The notes beneath the pieces are model-generated. The model had not been told where the DNA came from. It made no database searches and saw only the letters and a program-made list of their open reading frames with translations. A DNA stretch of 64,000 nucleotides from JAUXFS01 sp963772635. Its GTDB lineage: Bacteria; Pseudomonadota; Alphaproteobacteria; Rhodospirillales; Defluviicoccaceae. Location of the stretch: positions 1-64,000 of the forward strand of contig CAVYYK010000003.1 of the NCBI GenBank assembly GCA_963772635.1, in the 5' to 3' direction. The position numbers and the translations under genes are program-made. Positions 45,445 to 55,198 of the stretch are shown here, piece by piece (the stretch's first letter is position 1; every line of letters starts with the position of its first letter).

Positions 45445-45645
45445 TCAGCTTGATCTCGCCGGCGACGGTATCGCCGTACCCGACATCGCCTTCGAAACCG
45501 GGAATGTCCGAAAGACCGGGCGGACGACCTTAAGACTGCGACACGCCGGAGTCTTCCAGATAGCGTAAGCTTCTTTGCATGTTTGGTTTTTCAGCCGCAG
45601 CGCGAACCCATTGGCGACGACCGTGAGACCTTCGCCGAGGCTCAC
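45445..45645 (-). CDS. Possible small protein, doubtful
   Basis: 66-residue frame from GTG 45645 (VSLGEGLTVVANGFALRLKN and onward), overlapping the stop of the His-rich peptide gene by GTGA. Could be a second small gene or the frame-shifted continuation of it. No family recognised, codon bias unremarkable. Confidence 0.25.
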   Translation of the reverse strand: MSLGEGLTVVANGFALRLKNQTCKEAYAIWKTPACRSLKVVRPVFRTFPVSKAMSGTAIPSPARSS

Positions 45646-45749
45646 CTCTTCGGAGCGATTTCGTGGCGGACGACGATCTTGAACTCGAGATCGCTGTCCT
45701 GGACGTGCCGTTGCTCGTGGTGTCTGCCGTGTTTTTCGTGTTTGGCCAT
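45642..45749 (-). CDS. His-rich 35-residue peptide
   Basis: MAKHEKHGRHHEQRHVQDSD followed by LEFKIVVRHEIAPKR. Six His fall within the first 15 residues (seven in all), a likely metal-binding tail. RBS AAGGAGAG lies 11 bases before the ATG at 45749. It starts 28 bp past the carbonic anhydrase stop on the same strand, so it is probably co-transcribed with that zinc enzyme. A zinc-handling role is a guess. It may also be the N-terminus of a longer gene if a +1 error sits near 45645. Confidence 0.45.
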   Translation of the reverse strand: MAKHEKHGRHHEQRHVQDSDLEFKIVVRHEIAPKR

Positions 45750-45777
45750 GATCGTCACTCTCTCCTTTCGGTGTCGG

Positions 45778-46422
45778 TCAGCTCAGGCGCGCGGCTTTCT
45801 CGCTTCCCGCCCGGACCGTCCACAGCTTTCCCGCGTCCAACTCGAACCACCAGCCGTAAAGGCCGAGCTCCTTTCGCTCGACCTTTTCCCGAATCCACGG
45901 ATAGGTCATCAGATTGGCCGTCGAAATTCGGATCGAGGCCTGCTCCACCTCTCTCAAATTCCGGTGTCCTGTGTCGTCCTTGCCGGCGGCGACATGATGG
46001 GCGCACGCGCCGGCGACGACCGACATCCAAGGTTCGATGAAGTCGCGTTTGCTCCCTTCCTCGCCCAGTCCCCGCACCAGCCCCTGGATGCCGCCGCACT
46101 GGGAATGACCGAGGATGATGATGTGGCTCACGCCGAGATCGCGAACGGCGAATTCGAGGGCGGCGCTGGTCCCGTGGTGGAACCCGTCCGGCTTGAACGG
46201 CGGCACGATGTTGGCGACGTTGCGCACCACGAACAGCTCGCCGGGTTCGGACTGGGTGAGGACCGCCGGGTCGACCCGCGAGTCCGAACACGCAATGACC
46301 ATGACCTCCGGGTTCTGCCCGTGTTGCAGCGTCTCGAACAGCTGCGGCCGCCGCTCGTAATAGTGGGTGCGAAAACTACGAAAGCCGGCGAGAAGGCGAT
46401 CGATGGTCGACATGTCTGCCAT
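45778..46422 (-). CDS. Beta-class carbonic anhydrase
   Basis: 214 residues. Zinc ligands: Cys and the Asp-Arg dyad in VIACSDSRVDPAVL (about 40-53), His and Cys in IIILGHSQCGGIQG (about 100-113). Also FVVRNVANIVPPF and GTSAALEFAVRDLGV. Catalyses CO2/bicarbonate interconversion in the cytoplasm. 24 bp after citrate synthase on the same strand, so bicarbonate supply may be co-expressed with carbon entry into the TCA cycle. Confidence 0.93.
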   Translation of the reverse strand: MADMSTIDRLLAGFRSFRTHYYERRPQLFETLQHGQNPEVMVIACSDSRVDPAVLTQSEPGELFVVRNVANIVPPFKPDGFHHGTSAALEFAVRDLGVSHIIILGHSQCGGIQGLVRGLGEEGSKRDFIEPWMSVVAGACAHHVAAGKDDTGHRNLREVEQASIRISTANLMTYPWIREKVERKELGLYGWWFELDAGKLWTVRAGSEKAARLS

Positions 46423-46446
46423 CTCGAGAACTCCCCGGATGCGGCC

Positions 46447-47781
46447 TCACCGCCGCTCCAGCGGCACATAGGGCCGGATCGGCGCGCCGTTGTAACGCTG
46501 CCGGGGCCGGCCGATGCGCTGGTCGTGGGCCTCGATCATCTCCTTCCATTGGGCCACCCAGCCGACCGAGCGGCCGAGGGCGAACAGCGCCGGGAACATC
46601 TCGGTCGGGAACCCCATCGCCCTGAGGGTGATCCCCGAATAGAAGTCGACGTTGGGAAACAGCTTGCGTTCGACGAAGTACTCGTCCTCGCGGGCGATCC
46701 GCTCCAGCTCCAGCGCCAGTTCGAACAGCGGTTCGTCCTTCTTGTCCAGCTCCTCCAGCACCTCGTGGCAGGACTCGCGCAGCACCGCCGCCCGGGGGTC
46801 GTAGTTCTTGTAGACCCGGTGGCCGAAGCCCATCAGCCGGAACGGATCGTTCTTGTCCTTGGCCCGCTTGATGTATTCGGGGATGCGGTCCTTGCTGCCG
46901 ATCTCCAGCAGCATCTCGAGAACCGCCGCGTTGGCGCCGCCATGGGCGGGCCCCCACAGGCAGGCGATGCCGGCGGCGATGCAGGCGTACGGGTTGGCCT
47001 GGCTGGAGCCGGCGATGCGCACCGTCGCCGTCGAGGCGTTCTGTTCGTGGTCGGCGTGCAGCACCAGAAACCGGTTCATCGCCCGCGCCAGCACCGGGCT
47101 GACCTCGTAGGGTTCGCACGGGACGGCAAAGCACATGTGCAGGAAGTTGGACGCATAGTCGAGATCGTTGCGCGGATAGATGAACGGCTGACCGATGGAA
47201 TACTTGTAGGCCAACGCCGCGATCGTCGGCATCTTGGCAATGATGCGGTGGGTCGCCACCATCCGGCCGTGCGGGTCGTTGACGTCGGTTTCCTCGTGGT
47301 AGAAGGCGCTGAGCGCGCCGACGGTGCCGACGAGCACCGCCATCGGGTGGGCGTCGCGGCGATAGCCCTTGAAGAACTGGGGCAACTGGTCGTGCACCAT
47401 CGTGTGATGGGTGATGACGTCGTCGAACTCCCGCAACTGCTCGGCGGTGGGCAGATCGCCGTAGAGCAGCAGATAGCAGACCTCGATGAAGCCGGCGTGG
47501 GCCGCCAGATCCTCGATCGCATAGCCGCGGTGGAGCAGCACCCCGCGATTGCCGTCGATGTAGGTGACCGTCGAGTCGCAGCTCGCCGTCGACATGTAAC
47601 CCGGGTCGAAGGTGAAGTACCCGGTCTCCTGATACAGCCGCTGGACATCGATGACCTTGGGGCCGTGGGTCGGGCTCAACACCGGAAGATCGACCTGCTT
47701 GCCGGTGCCATGAAACGTCACCGTTACCTTTTCCCCGTCTACGGGCTCGACGATCTCCAGTTCGGGAAGTTCACGTGTCAT
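46447..47781 (-). CDS. gltA: Citrate synthase (type II, GltA)
   Basis: 444 residues, length of the hexameric NADH-sensitive type. Active-site His in WGPAHGGANAAVLEML and GFGHRVYKNYDPRA, catalytic Asp in KLFPNVDFYSGITLRAMG. The N-terminal VTVTFHGTGKQVDLPVLSPT-type beta domain matches GltA. Condenses oxaloacetate and acetyl-CoA. GAGGAC precedes the ATG. Operon with carbonic anhydrase and perhaps the His-rich peptide. Confidence 0.95.
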   Translation of the reverse strand: MTRELPELEIVEPVDGEKVTVTFHGTGKQVDLPVLSPTHGPKVIDVQRLYQETGYFTFDPGYMSTASCDSTVTYIDGNRGVLLHRGYAIEDLAAHAGFIEVCYLLLYGDLPTAEQLREFDDVITHHTMVHDQLPQFFKGYRRDAHPMAVLVGTVGALSAFYHEETDVNDPHGRMVATHRIIAKMPTIAALAYKYSIGQPFIYPRNDLDYASNFLHMCFAVPCEPYEVSPVLARAMNRFLVLHADHEQNASTATVRIAGSSQANPYACIAAGIACLWGPAHGGANAAVLEMLLEIGSKDRIPEYIKRAKDKNDPFRLMGFGHRVYKNYDPRAAVLRESCHEVLEELDKKDEPLFELALELERIAREDEYFVERKLFPNVDFYSGITLRAMGFPTEMFPALFALGRSVGWVAQWKEMIEAHDQRIGRPRQRYNGAPIRPYVPLERR

Positions 47782-47932
47782 GGCGTTCTGTCCTCATTCC
47801 TATCCGGGTTGGCTGTTCCGCGGCGGATGGCGGCGGCTACCAAGCGCCGTCGTTGTGCATCTCGGCGATGTCTGCTTCCATGAATTGATAAACGATGGCG
47901 AAAGGTTCAAGAGCACCCCCGTCGATGGGCGC

Positions 47933-49106
47933 TCAAAGGGTGCCGTCGAAGCTGGCGAGCAGGACGTCCTTGAGGTTGGCCGGCGTCAGCGGAACCGGGT
48001 TGGAGCCGGCGGTCGGATCGACGGCGGCCATCTCGGCGATCCGCTCGATCCGGTCGCGCCCGACGCCCAGCTCGGCCAGGGTGTGGGGGATGCCGATCTC
48101 GCGGCGGAGCGCCACCACCCAGTCGAGGAACGACCGGTAGGAGGGGTTCGGCAGTTCGAGCCAGGCGGCCAGCCGGATCAGCTTGTCCTCGATCGCCGGC
48201 CGGTTGAAGGCGAGGACGTAGGGCATGAACACCGCGTTGGTCAGCCCGTGGTGGGTGTCGTAGAGGGCGCCGACCGGATGGGACAGCGAATGGATGGCGC
48301 CGAGCCCCTTCTGGAAGGCGACCGCGCCCATCGACGCCGCCGCCATCATGTAGCGCCCGCGCGGCGAGGTTGCCGCCGTCGGCGACCGCGGCCGGCAGCC
48401 ACGTCCTTGATCAGCCGCATGCCCTCGACGGCGATGCCCTCGGCCATCGGGTGGAAGCCGGTGGCGCAGTAGGCCTCCAGACAATGGGCGAGCGCGTCCA
48501 TGCCGGTGGCGGCGGTGATGTGCGGCGGCAGGCCGACGGTCAGCTCGGGATCGGAGATCGACCACCGACGGCAGCATCTTCGGGTGGAAGACGATGATCT
48601 TGGTGCCGGTGTCCTCGTTGAGGAACACCCCGGCGCGGCCGACCTCGGAGCCGGTGCCGGCGGTGGTCGGCACCGCGACGATCGGGGCGATGCCGCCGGC
48701 GTCGGCGCGGGTCCAGTTGTCGCCGACGTCCTCGAAATCCCAGATCGGCCGCGTCTGCCCGGCCATGAACGCGATGCCCTTGCCGGCATCCAGACCGCTG
48801 CCGCCACCGAAGGCGATGACCCCGTCGTGGCCGCCGTCACGAAACACCCGGACGCCGTCGGCGACGTTCCTGCCCACCGGGTTCGGCTTGACGTCGCTGA
48901 ACACCTCCACCGCCAACCCCGCCTCCCGGCAGGCGGCGATCGCCTCCCCCACCATCGGCAACGCCGCCACCCCGGGATCGGTCACCAGCAACGGCCGCCC
49001 CATGCCGACGCCCGCGGCACGCCTCGGCCAACTCGCCGATCCGCCCCGGCCCGAAACGGATTTGGGTCGGATAGCTCCAGTTCGCGGTCAATGTCTTTGC
49101 GTCCAT
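47933..49106 (-). CDS. Iron-containing alcohol dehydrogenase, three frame breaks
   Basis: From ATG 49106: DAKTLTANWSYPTQIRFGPG, then after an extra base near 49000 LLVTDPGVAALPMVGEAIAA, VIAFGGGSGLDAGKGIAFMA, VPTTAGTGSEVGRAGVFLNE. Another shift near 48560 gives LPPHITAATGMDALAHCLEA and one near 48390 (net -1) returns to GAVAFQKGLGAIHSLSHPVG. Fe-binding His and Asp residues of the family (D...H...HSLSHP...DTHHG) are all readable. Joined ~391 residues. It oxidises or reduces an alcohol/aldehyde pair with NAD(P). Its partner could be the aldehyde dehydrogenase 1.3 kb upstream on the same strand. Confidence 0.82.
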
Positions 49107-49115
49107 GGTCACGGT

Positions 49116-49174
49116 CCCGGCGGTTGATGCCAACAGATCTTCGACGGGTACTCATAGAAGTTGGCACCGCCGGG
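49116..49174 (-). promoter_or_regulatory. Long inverted repeat before the Fe-alcohol dehydrogenase start
   Basis: CCCGGCGG...TGCCAAC (49116-49134) pairs with GTTGGCA-CCGCCGGG (49160-49174) around a ~25-base loop, leaving a 4-base bulge. It ends 10 bp before the ATG, so in RNA it would be a 15-bp leader hairpin over the ribosome-binding region; as DNA it could be an operator. Function unproven. Confidence 0.5.
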
Positions 49175-49377
49175 TGTAAACATCCGTCTCACCGATCTTC
49201 ACGCCATCCTCCGGCACCAACGCACTTGCCGTTCTTTACACAAGCGGACCCGGTAATCGCCAGCAACGGCGCCCTCTATCGCACATTTCCACGGGATATA
49301 TCGGCTAGTTGCATACTTGGCCCTGCCCGGGCGATACTCTCGCGGACGAAGGCGAGACCAACGAGGGGGCAGAACGC

Positions 49378-50319
49378 ATGCTCGACGGCGCGATGCTGAT
49401 GTGGTTCGTCCTTACCGGGGCCAGTTTGCTGTTCGTTGTCTGGGATTCGGTGACCAATGGCGTCACCAGCTGGGTTCAGCGGTCGGCGTGGATTCTCGTT
49501 ACCGCCTACACCGGACCGGTGGGCGCCTTCTTCTACCTGCTGGGGTGCCGGCGGCCGTTTGCGGGCGGCCACGACCGGTTCACCCAGGCGACCTGGAAAC
49601 AGGGCCTCAACAGCGAGATGCATTGCCTCGCCGGCGACGCGACCGGGATCGTCATCGCTGCATCGATCGTGCCGGCGTTCGCGCTGTCCAATGGCTGGGA
49701 CGTGACCATCGAATATGTGGCGGCCTTCGCCTTCGGCCTGTTCATCTTTCAGGCGTTGATGATGCTCGGCATGTACGACGGCGACTATCTGAAGGCGGTG
49801 CGCAAGACCGTGTTCGCCGAGACCGTGTCGATGAACTTCGTGATGGCGGGAATGATCCCGACCATGGTGGTGCTCGCCGCCGCCTGGGAGGGCTCGGAGG
49901 ACCCGCTGGCGCCGACCTTCTGGTTCCGCATGAGCCTGGCGTCCATTGTCGGCGGCGTCCTCGCCTATCCGATCAACTACTGGCTGGTGAAGAGCCACCT
50001 CAAGCACGGCTGCATGACGTTGCCGGGTACCGACGGGCCTGCGACTGGACTCGGCCATCGCTCTCCGGAAGCCGCGGCGGGGCGCGCCGCGCATCACGGA
50101 CAGAGTTCCGTGGAGGGTATGGCGCCGATGGACCCCGGCATGCACGCCGCACACGCCAGCGACCATGCCGACCACGGCGGAGGTCACCATGACATGGCCA
50201 TGAACAGCCTGCCGTTGCACCAGAGCGGCTCATGGGTGATCGGCTCGTTTGCCATGCTTCTGGTCGTGATGTGGTTGACCGATCTTTTGGTGCCGATCAG
50301 CTTCGCCGTCGGCGATTGA
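49378..50319 (+). CDS. DUF4396 membrane protein with His/Met-rich loop
   Basis: 313 residues, multi-pass. DUF4396 hallmark WKQGLNSEMHCLAGDATGIV (about 85-105), several helices (AILMWFVLTG-type start, VAAFAFGLFIFQALMMLGMY), and a long loop rich in His and Met (GRAAHHGQSSVEGMAP, MHAAHASDHADHGGGHHD) before the last helix. The loop looks like a periplasmic or cytoplasmic metal-binding (Cu/Zn/Fe) segment. ATG 49378 with AGGGGG upstream. Function unknown; flanked by minus-strand dehydrogenases. Confidence 0.85.
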   Translation: MLDGAMLMWFVLTGASLLFVVWDSVTNGVTSWVQRSAWILVTAYTGPVGAFFYLLGCRRPFAGGHDRFTQATWKQGLNSEMHCLAGDATGIVIAASIVPAFALSNGWDVTIEYVAAFAFGLFIFQALMMLGMYDGDYLKAVRKTVFAETVSMNFVMAGMIPTMVVLAAAWEGSEDPLAPTFWFRMSLASIVGGVLAYPINYWLVKSHLKHGCMTLPGTDGPATGLGHRSPEAAAGRAAHHGQSSVEGMAPMDPGMHAAHASDHADHGGGHHDMAMNSLPLHQSGSWVIGSFAMLLVVMWLTDLLVPISFAVGD

Positions 50320-50398
50320 TAGACCCGATTCCCGCAGTCCCGCTCGCCGATCGGCGACTCGGAAGAACCAAACGGCGCTGATCCGGGCCGCCGGCAAC

Positions 50399-51792
50399 CT
50401 ACACATCGGTGCGCAGGTGAAAGGATTTGGGGCGGGTGAGTTGGTCGAAGCCGAGTTGCGACAGGGTGCAGCCGCGGCCCGAGTCCTTGACCCCGGTCCA
50501 CGCCAGCGCCGGGTCCAGGTAGTCGCAGCGGTTCATGAACCAGGTGCCGGTCTCGATCCGGTCGCCGATGGCGATCGGCGGCGTCTTCGTCGGTGGTCCA
50601 GATCGACGCGGTCAGGCCGAAGTCGCTGTCGTTCATCAGCCGGATCGGCCTCGTCGTCGGAAGCGACCTTCATGATCCCGACCACCGGGCCGAAGCTCTC
50701 CTCGGTCATCACCCGCATCGAATGGTCGACGTCAACCAGCACCTGCGGCGCCAGATAGGGTGAGCCCGGATCGTCGGCGGGGAACCCCTTCGGGTCGATC
50801 AGCGCCCGGGCGCCGGCGAAAACCGCTTCGTTGATCTGGCCGCGGACGAAATCGGCGGCGGCGGTGCGGACCATCGGCCCAAGGGTGGTGTCTTCGTCCA
50901 GCGGGTTGCCGAGCCGGTAGGTACCAACGAGCGCCGCGAAGCCCTCGACGAAGCGGTCGTGAATGTCGGCGTGAACGTAGATCCGCTCGATCCCGCAGCA
51001 CGACTGGCCGCTGTTGAAAAAGGCGCCGTCGACCAGGTTCTCGACCGCGTGGTCGAGGTCGGCGTCGGCGCGGACGTAGGCCGGGTCCTTGCCGCCCAGT
51101 TCGAGGCCGGCGCCGATGAACCTTTTCGCCGCGGCTTCCTGGACCGCGTGGCCGGCCGGCACCGAGCCGGTGAAGGCGACAAAGTCGACGCCCCCGACCT
51201 CGATCATCGCCAGCGCCGAATCGTGGCTCAGGTGCAGGTACTGGAACACGCCCTCGGGCAGGCCGGCGGCGGCGAAGGCCTCGGCGAAGCGCTCGGCGCA
51301 CAACGGGGTCTGGGCCGAGTGCTTGAGGATCACCGCGTTGCCGGCGACCAGCGCCGGCACCACCGAGTTGACCGCGGTGAGATAGGGATAGTTCCACGGC
51401 GCGATGACGAACACGACGCCGAGAGGGTCGCGGCGGATGAAGCGGGTGAACCCGGCCTTCGGCGCGACGGCGATATCGGCCAGTTGGGCCTCGGCGATGT
51501 CGAGCATGTGCCGCGCCCGCTCCTCGAACCCGCGCACCTCGCCCGGCGCATAGCGGATCGGCCGCCCCATCTGCCGGGTGATCTCCTCGGCGATCTCGGG
51601 ACCCTTGGCGACGAAGGCGTCGACCGCCTTCGCCAGCAGCGCCCGCCGCTCGCCCACCGGCATCCGCCGCCACCCCGCCTGCGCCGTCCGCGCCCGCGCC
51701 AGCGCCGCCGCGATTTCGGTGTCACCGGCCAGCGGCGCCTCGACATAGACGCTGCCGTCGATCGGCGAAATACACCTCAATGAACCGCTCAT
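50399..51792 (-). CDS. NAD(P)-dependent aldehyde dehydrogenase, two +1 frame breaks
   Basis: Reading from ATG 51792: Rossmann region VVFVIAPWNYPYLTAVNSVV, FTGSVPAGHAVQEAA, catalytic Glu in GLELGGKDPAYV, nucleophile Cys in FNSGQSCCGIERIY. After MTEESFGPVVGIMKV the C-terminus continues in two other frames (LTASIWTTDEDA; then ETGTWFMNRCDYLDPALAWT and GVKDSGRG) through one extra base near 50640 and one near 50585. Joined ~464 residues. Adjacent to the glutamine-synthetase-like gene, it may oxidise a gamma-glutamyl aldehyde, as PuuC does in putrescine catabolism (inference). Confidence 0.88.
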
Positions 51793-51832
51793 TCCCTGCC
51801 CTACCCCTTCCCGCCGGTTTACCGCAGCGTGC

Positions 51833-53201
51833 TTATATGATCTCGAAGTAGCGTTCCAGTTCCCAGTCGGTGATCGCCTTGCGGAACTCGCGCTCCTCCC
51901 ATTCGCGGGTGGCGGCGAAATGGTCGACGAAGGCGTCGCCGAACGCGGCGCGGGCGGCCTTCGATTGCTTCAGCCGCTGGGCGGCGTCCCACAGGGTGGC
52001 GGGAAGCCGGAGCTTTTGCGGGAACTTGCGGTCGTAGGCGTTGCCGACGACCGGGCGCGACGGCTCGACCGCGTTCTCGATCCCCCACAGCCCCGACGCC
52101 AGCGCCGCGGCGAGGCCGAGATAGGGGTTGGTATCGGCGGCGGCGATGCCGATACTCGACCCGCTGGGACTTGGCCGAGCCGGGGATCACCCGGAGCGCG
52201 CAGGTGCGGTTGTCGATCCCCCAGCTGGCGTCGGTCGGCGCCCAGAACCCCGGGATCAGCCGGGTGAACGAGTTGATCGTCGGCGCGATCATCGCCAGCA
52301 GCTCCGGCATCAGTGCCTGTTGCCCGCCGACGAAGTGCCGCATCATTGGGGTCATCCCGTCCGGCGCGCCCGCATCGTGAAACACCGAGCGGCCGCCGGC
52401 GTCGACCAGCGACAGATGGATGTGACCGCTCTGTCCCGGCCAGTCGGGCGACCACTTGGCCATGAAGGTGGCCATCTTGCCATGCTTCTGGGCGAACACC
52501 TTGGTGAAGGTCTTGAACAGCGCCGCCTTGTCGGCCGCCGCCAGTCCGCCGTCGACGGTGATCGCCGCCTCGAGCACCCCCGGCCCGGTCTCCTCGTGCA
52601 ATCCCTCGATGCCGAAGTCCATCCGTTCGCAGAGGTCGAGCAGCCCCCGGTAGAAGTCCGCATGGGTCGAGTTGCGCAGCACCGAGTAGCCGAAGAACCC
52701 GGGCGCCAGCGGCGTCGGGTCGCGGTAGCGCTTCTCGCGGATCGAGTGCGGGGTTTCGTCGAAGACGAAGAACTCGTACTCGAAGCCGGCCTTCGCCTCG
52801 AACCCCATCCGCCGGGCGTCGTCGATCACCCGCCGGAGCACGCCGCGCGGACAGATCGCCTCCGCCGCTTCGGCGAACTCGCCGAGGAACAGCAGCATGT
52901 CGTCCTCGGTCGCCATCTCCCGGCAGGTCTCGGGCAGGATCCGAACCGGAGCGTCGGGATAGCCGGTGTGCCAGCCGGTATAGGTGACGTTGTCGTAGAG
53001 TTGGTCGTGGGAGTCCCAGCCGAGGACCACGTCGCAGAAACCGAAGCCCTTGTCCAACGCGGCGAAGAACTTGTCGCGGGACATGTACTTGCCGCGCATG
53101 ATGCCGTCGATGTCGAACACGCCGACCTTGACGTGACTGAGCTCCCGCTCCTCCACCAGCCTGCGCGCGTCCGCCGCGCTCGTCACCACGGGTCTGCCCA
53201 T
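51833..53201 (-). CDS. Glutamine-synthetase-like gamma-glutamyl ligase, one +1 frame break
   Basis: ~455 residues. N-terminal beta-grasp (VKVGVFDIDGIMRGKYMSRD), then catalytic domain: AGFEYEFFVFDETP (metal-binding Glu), ETGPGVLEAAITVDGG, SGHIHLSLVDAGGRSVF (His/Ser) and LRVIPGSAKSQRVEYR. One extra base near 52155 precedes GIAAADTNPYLGLAAALASG and the end ITDWELERYFEII. Its low similarity to GlnA and position beside an ALDH suggest a PuuA/IpuC-type ligase that joins glutamate to an amine. The amine is unknown. Confidence 0.88.
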
Positions 53202-53283
53202 CGCCGCCTCCCACGTTCCCCAACGCCGCGGACTTTATCACGACGCCGCTTGCCGGCGCGCCAGGGAAATGTAAAAGGCTTTG

Positions 53284-54567
53284 CTAGCCCAGCACTCCGG
53301 GCAGCCACAGGGCGATCGACGGAAAAATCAGGATCAGAATGGCCATGACCATCATCACCAGCACGAAGGGGATCGCGCCGAGCATGACGTCGTTCAGGGA
53401 ACCGCTCTTGCGCACCCCCTGCACCACATAGAGGTTGAGGCCGACGGGCGGCGTAATCAGCGCCATTTCTATGAGCAGAATGACAAGAATTCCGAACCAG
53501 ACGGGATCGAACCCCATACCGAACACGATCGGCGTGACGATGGGGATGGTGATGACCATCAGCGAGAGGGTCTCGACGAAAAAGCCGAGCACGAAATAGA
53601 GGGCCATGATCAGGAGGATGGTTCCGGTCGGACCGAACCCGACGCCATCGAGGAAATCCGACAACTCCCGTGACAGGCCGACCGATGCCAGCACGAAGTT
53701 GAGAACGTTCGCGGCCAGGATGATCAGCATGATCATCGCGGTCGTGCGCATCGTCGACTCGACCGATTTGCGCAACATCTTCAGATTGAGGCGGCGATTC
53801 CACGCGGCCAGGCCCATGGCGGCAAGCACGCCCAGCGCCGCCGCCTCGGTCGGCGTCGCCCAGCCCGCATAGATCGAACCGATGATAACGATGAACAGCA
53901 CCAGGATCGGCAGCAGATGAACGAGGCCGCGCCAGCGCGTGGGCCAATCGAACGTGCGCCGCTGCCCGCCGAGACGGGGCCATATGGTGCACATCCCTGC
54001 GGACGTCACCATGAACAACAGGGCGAGAAGAAGACCCGGGATGAGCCCGGCGGCGAACAGCTTGGGTATGGAGGTTTCGGCGAGAAAGCCGTAGATGATG
54101 AGGTTGATCGACGGCGGAATAATGATTCCCAAGGTCCCGCCGGCGGCGATCGATCCGGCAAAGAGCCGTTCGTCATAGCCGAGCTGTCTCGCTTGGGGCA
54201 GCGCAACGGTGGCGACGGTGGCCGCCGTCGCGACGCTGGATCCGGAGGTGGCGGAAAAAAGGGTCGCGGTCGCGACATTGGCGTGGAGGAGCCCGCCGGG
54301 CAGCCGCGACATCCAGCTTTCGAGCGTCGCATATGTTTTCTCGGCGATCCCGGCCCGCACCAGGATCTCGCCGAGGAGAACGAAGAACGGAATGGCGATC
54401 AGGACAAAACTCTCGCTTCCCGTCCACAGGATCTCGCCCGTGGCGCGGTAGAGGGGAAACGATGAAAAGCCGAAGTCCAGGACGAGGCCGAGCATGATCA
54501 GCGTCGCCGCGACCGGTATGCTGAGCACCAGGAGAATGAGGAGAACGGCAATCGTAACGATGAGCAT
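53284..54567 (-). CDS. dctM: TRAP transporter large permease DctM
   Basis: 427 residues, ~12 hydrophobic segments. Family marks: GLVLDFGFSSFPLYRATGEI, FFVLLGEILVRAGIAEKTYA, LFSATSGSSVATAATVATVA (Na+/substrate region), AGGTLGIIIPPSINLIIYGF and LITPPVGLNLYVVQGV. Secondary Na+-dependent importer with DctQ and DctP; 3 bp after dctQ. Substrates of TRAP systems are small organic acids; neighbours hint at glutamate- or pyroglutamate-related acids (inference). Confidence 0.95.
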   Translation of the reverse strand: MLIVTIAVLLILLVLSIPVAATLIMLGLVLDFGFSSFPLYRATGEILWTGSESFVLIAIPFFVLLGEILVRAGIAEKTYATLESWMSRLPGGLLHANVATATLFSATSGSSVATAATVATVALPQARQLGYDERLFAGSIAAGGTLGIIIPPSINLIIYGFLAETSIPKLFAAGLIPGLLLALLFMVTSAGMCTIWPRLGGQRRTFDWPTRWRGLVHLLPILVLFIVIIGSIYAGWATPTEAAALGVLAAMGLAAWNRRLNLKMLRKSVESTMRTTAMIMLIILAANVLNFVLASVGLSRELSDFLDGVGFGPTGTILLIMALYFVLGFFVETLSLMVITIPIVTPIVFGMGFDPVWFGILVILLIEMALITPPVGLNLYVVQGVRKSGSLNDVMLGAIPFVLVMMVMAILILIFPSIALWLPGVLG

Positions 54568-54570
54568 GGC

Positions 54571-55197
54571 TCAGGTGTTCCCCTGCCCTGTCTCCGTCCC
54601 GATTTCCGTCTCCAGCTCGATTTCCTCGTCAAGGGTCGGGCTGCCCACCAGGCGAGCGGAAAGGGTGGTATCGCCTTCCAGGGCGGCGACCACGGTCCGC
54701 ATCAGCAGCAGGACGACGCAAACCGTGAACCAAAGAAGGCCGACAAACCAAAGAAGCTGCGGGATCCACAGCGGCGTCCCAAGCGGCGTGTTGGAGATCG
54801 AGCCTTGCGAGATCGAGGTTGCGAGCACGTCGAAGGCTTGCCAACTCACCAGGATGGTGAAGATCGAGAGCGCAAGGAGCGCCAGCCCATCGAGCGCCAG
54901 GTGATAGGCTGGCGGCAAGCGAACGTAGAGGACATCGATGCGGATGTGCGCCTTGCGGAAAAGCGCATACGCGAAGGCCCATGAAACGCTGATCGCGAAC
55001 GCATAGGTCGAGAGCTCGTTAGTCCCCTGGAGCGAGGTGTTAAAGCCTTTGCGAAGGACGATCTCGACGGCGATCAACCCGATGGAGGCGAACAGGAGAA
55101 TCCCGCCGCCCCAGACCCCGAGGAGGGAAACCCGATCGAACCAAGCCACCAAGTGATCCAGTCGCTCTCCGGTTCTCCTGGTGGCTTGGGGCGACAC
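54571..55197 (-). CDS. dctQ: TRAP transporter small permease DctQ
   Basis: 208 residues with four membrane helices (LLGVWGGGILLFASIGLIAV, ELSTYAFAISVSWAFAYALF, HLALDGLALLALSIFTILVS, WIPQLLWFVGLLWFTVCVVL) and the conserved KAHIRIDVLYVRLPPAYHL region. Acidic tail. Starts with GTG one base past the dctP stop. Confidence 0.93.
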   Translation of the reverse strand: MSPQATRRTGERLDHLVAWFDRVSLLGVWGGGILLFASIGLIAVEIVLRKGFNTSLQGTNELSTYAFAISVSWAFAYALFRKAHIRIDVLYVRLPPAYHLALDGLALLALSIFTILVSWQAFDVLATSISQGSISNTPLGTPLWIPQLLWFVGLLWFTVCVVLLLMRTVVAALEGDTTLSARLVGSPTLDEEIELETEIGTETGQGNT

Positions 55198-55198
55198 T

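Noticed and set aside
45583..47883. 766-residue plus-strand frame opposite carbonic anhydrase and citrate synthase
   Set aside because: Antisense shadow of two well-conserved genes; translation is Arg/His-rich and motif-free.
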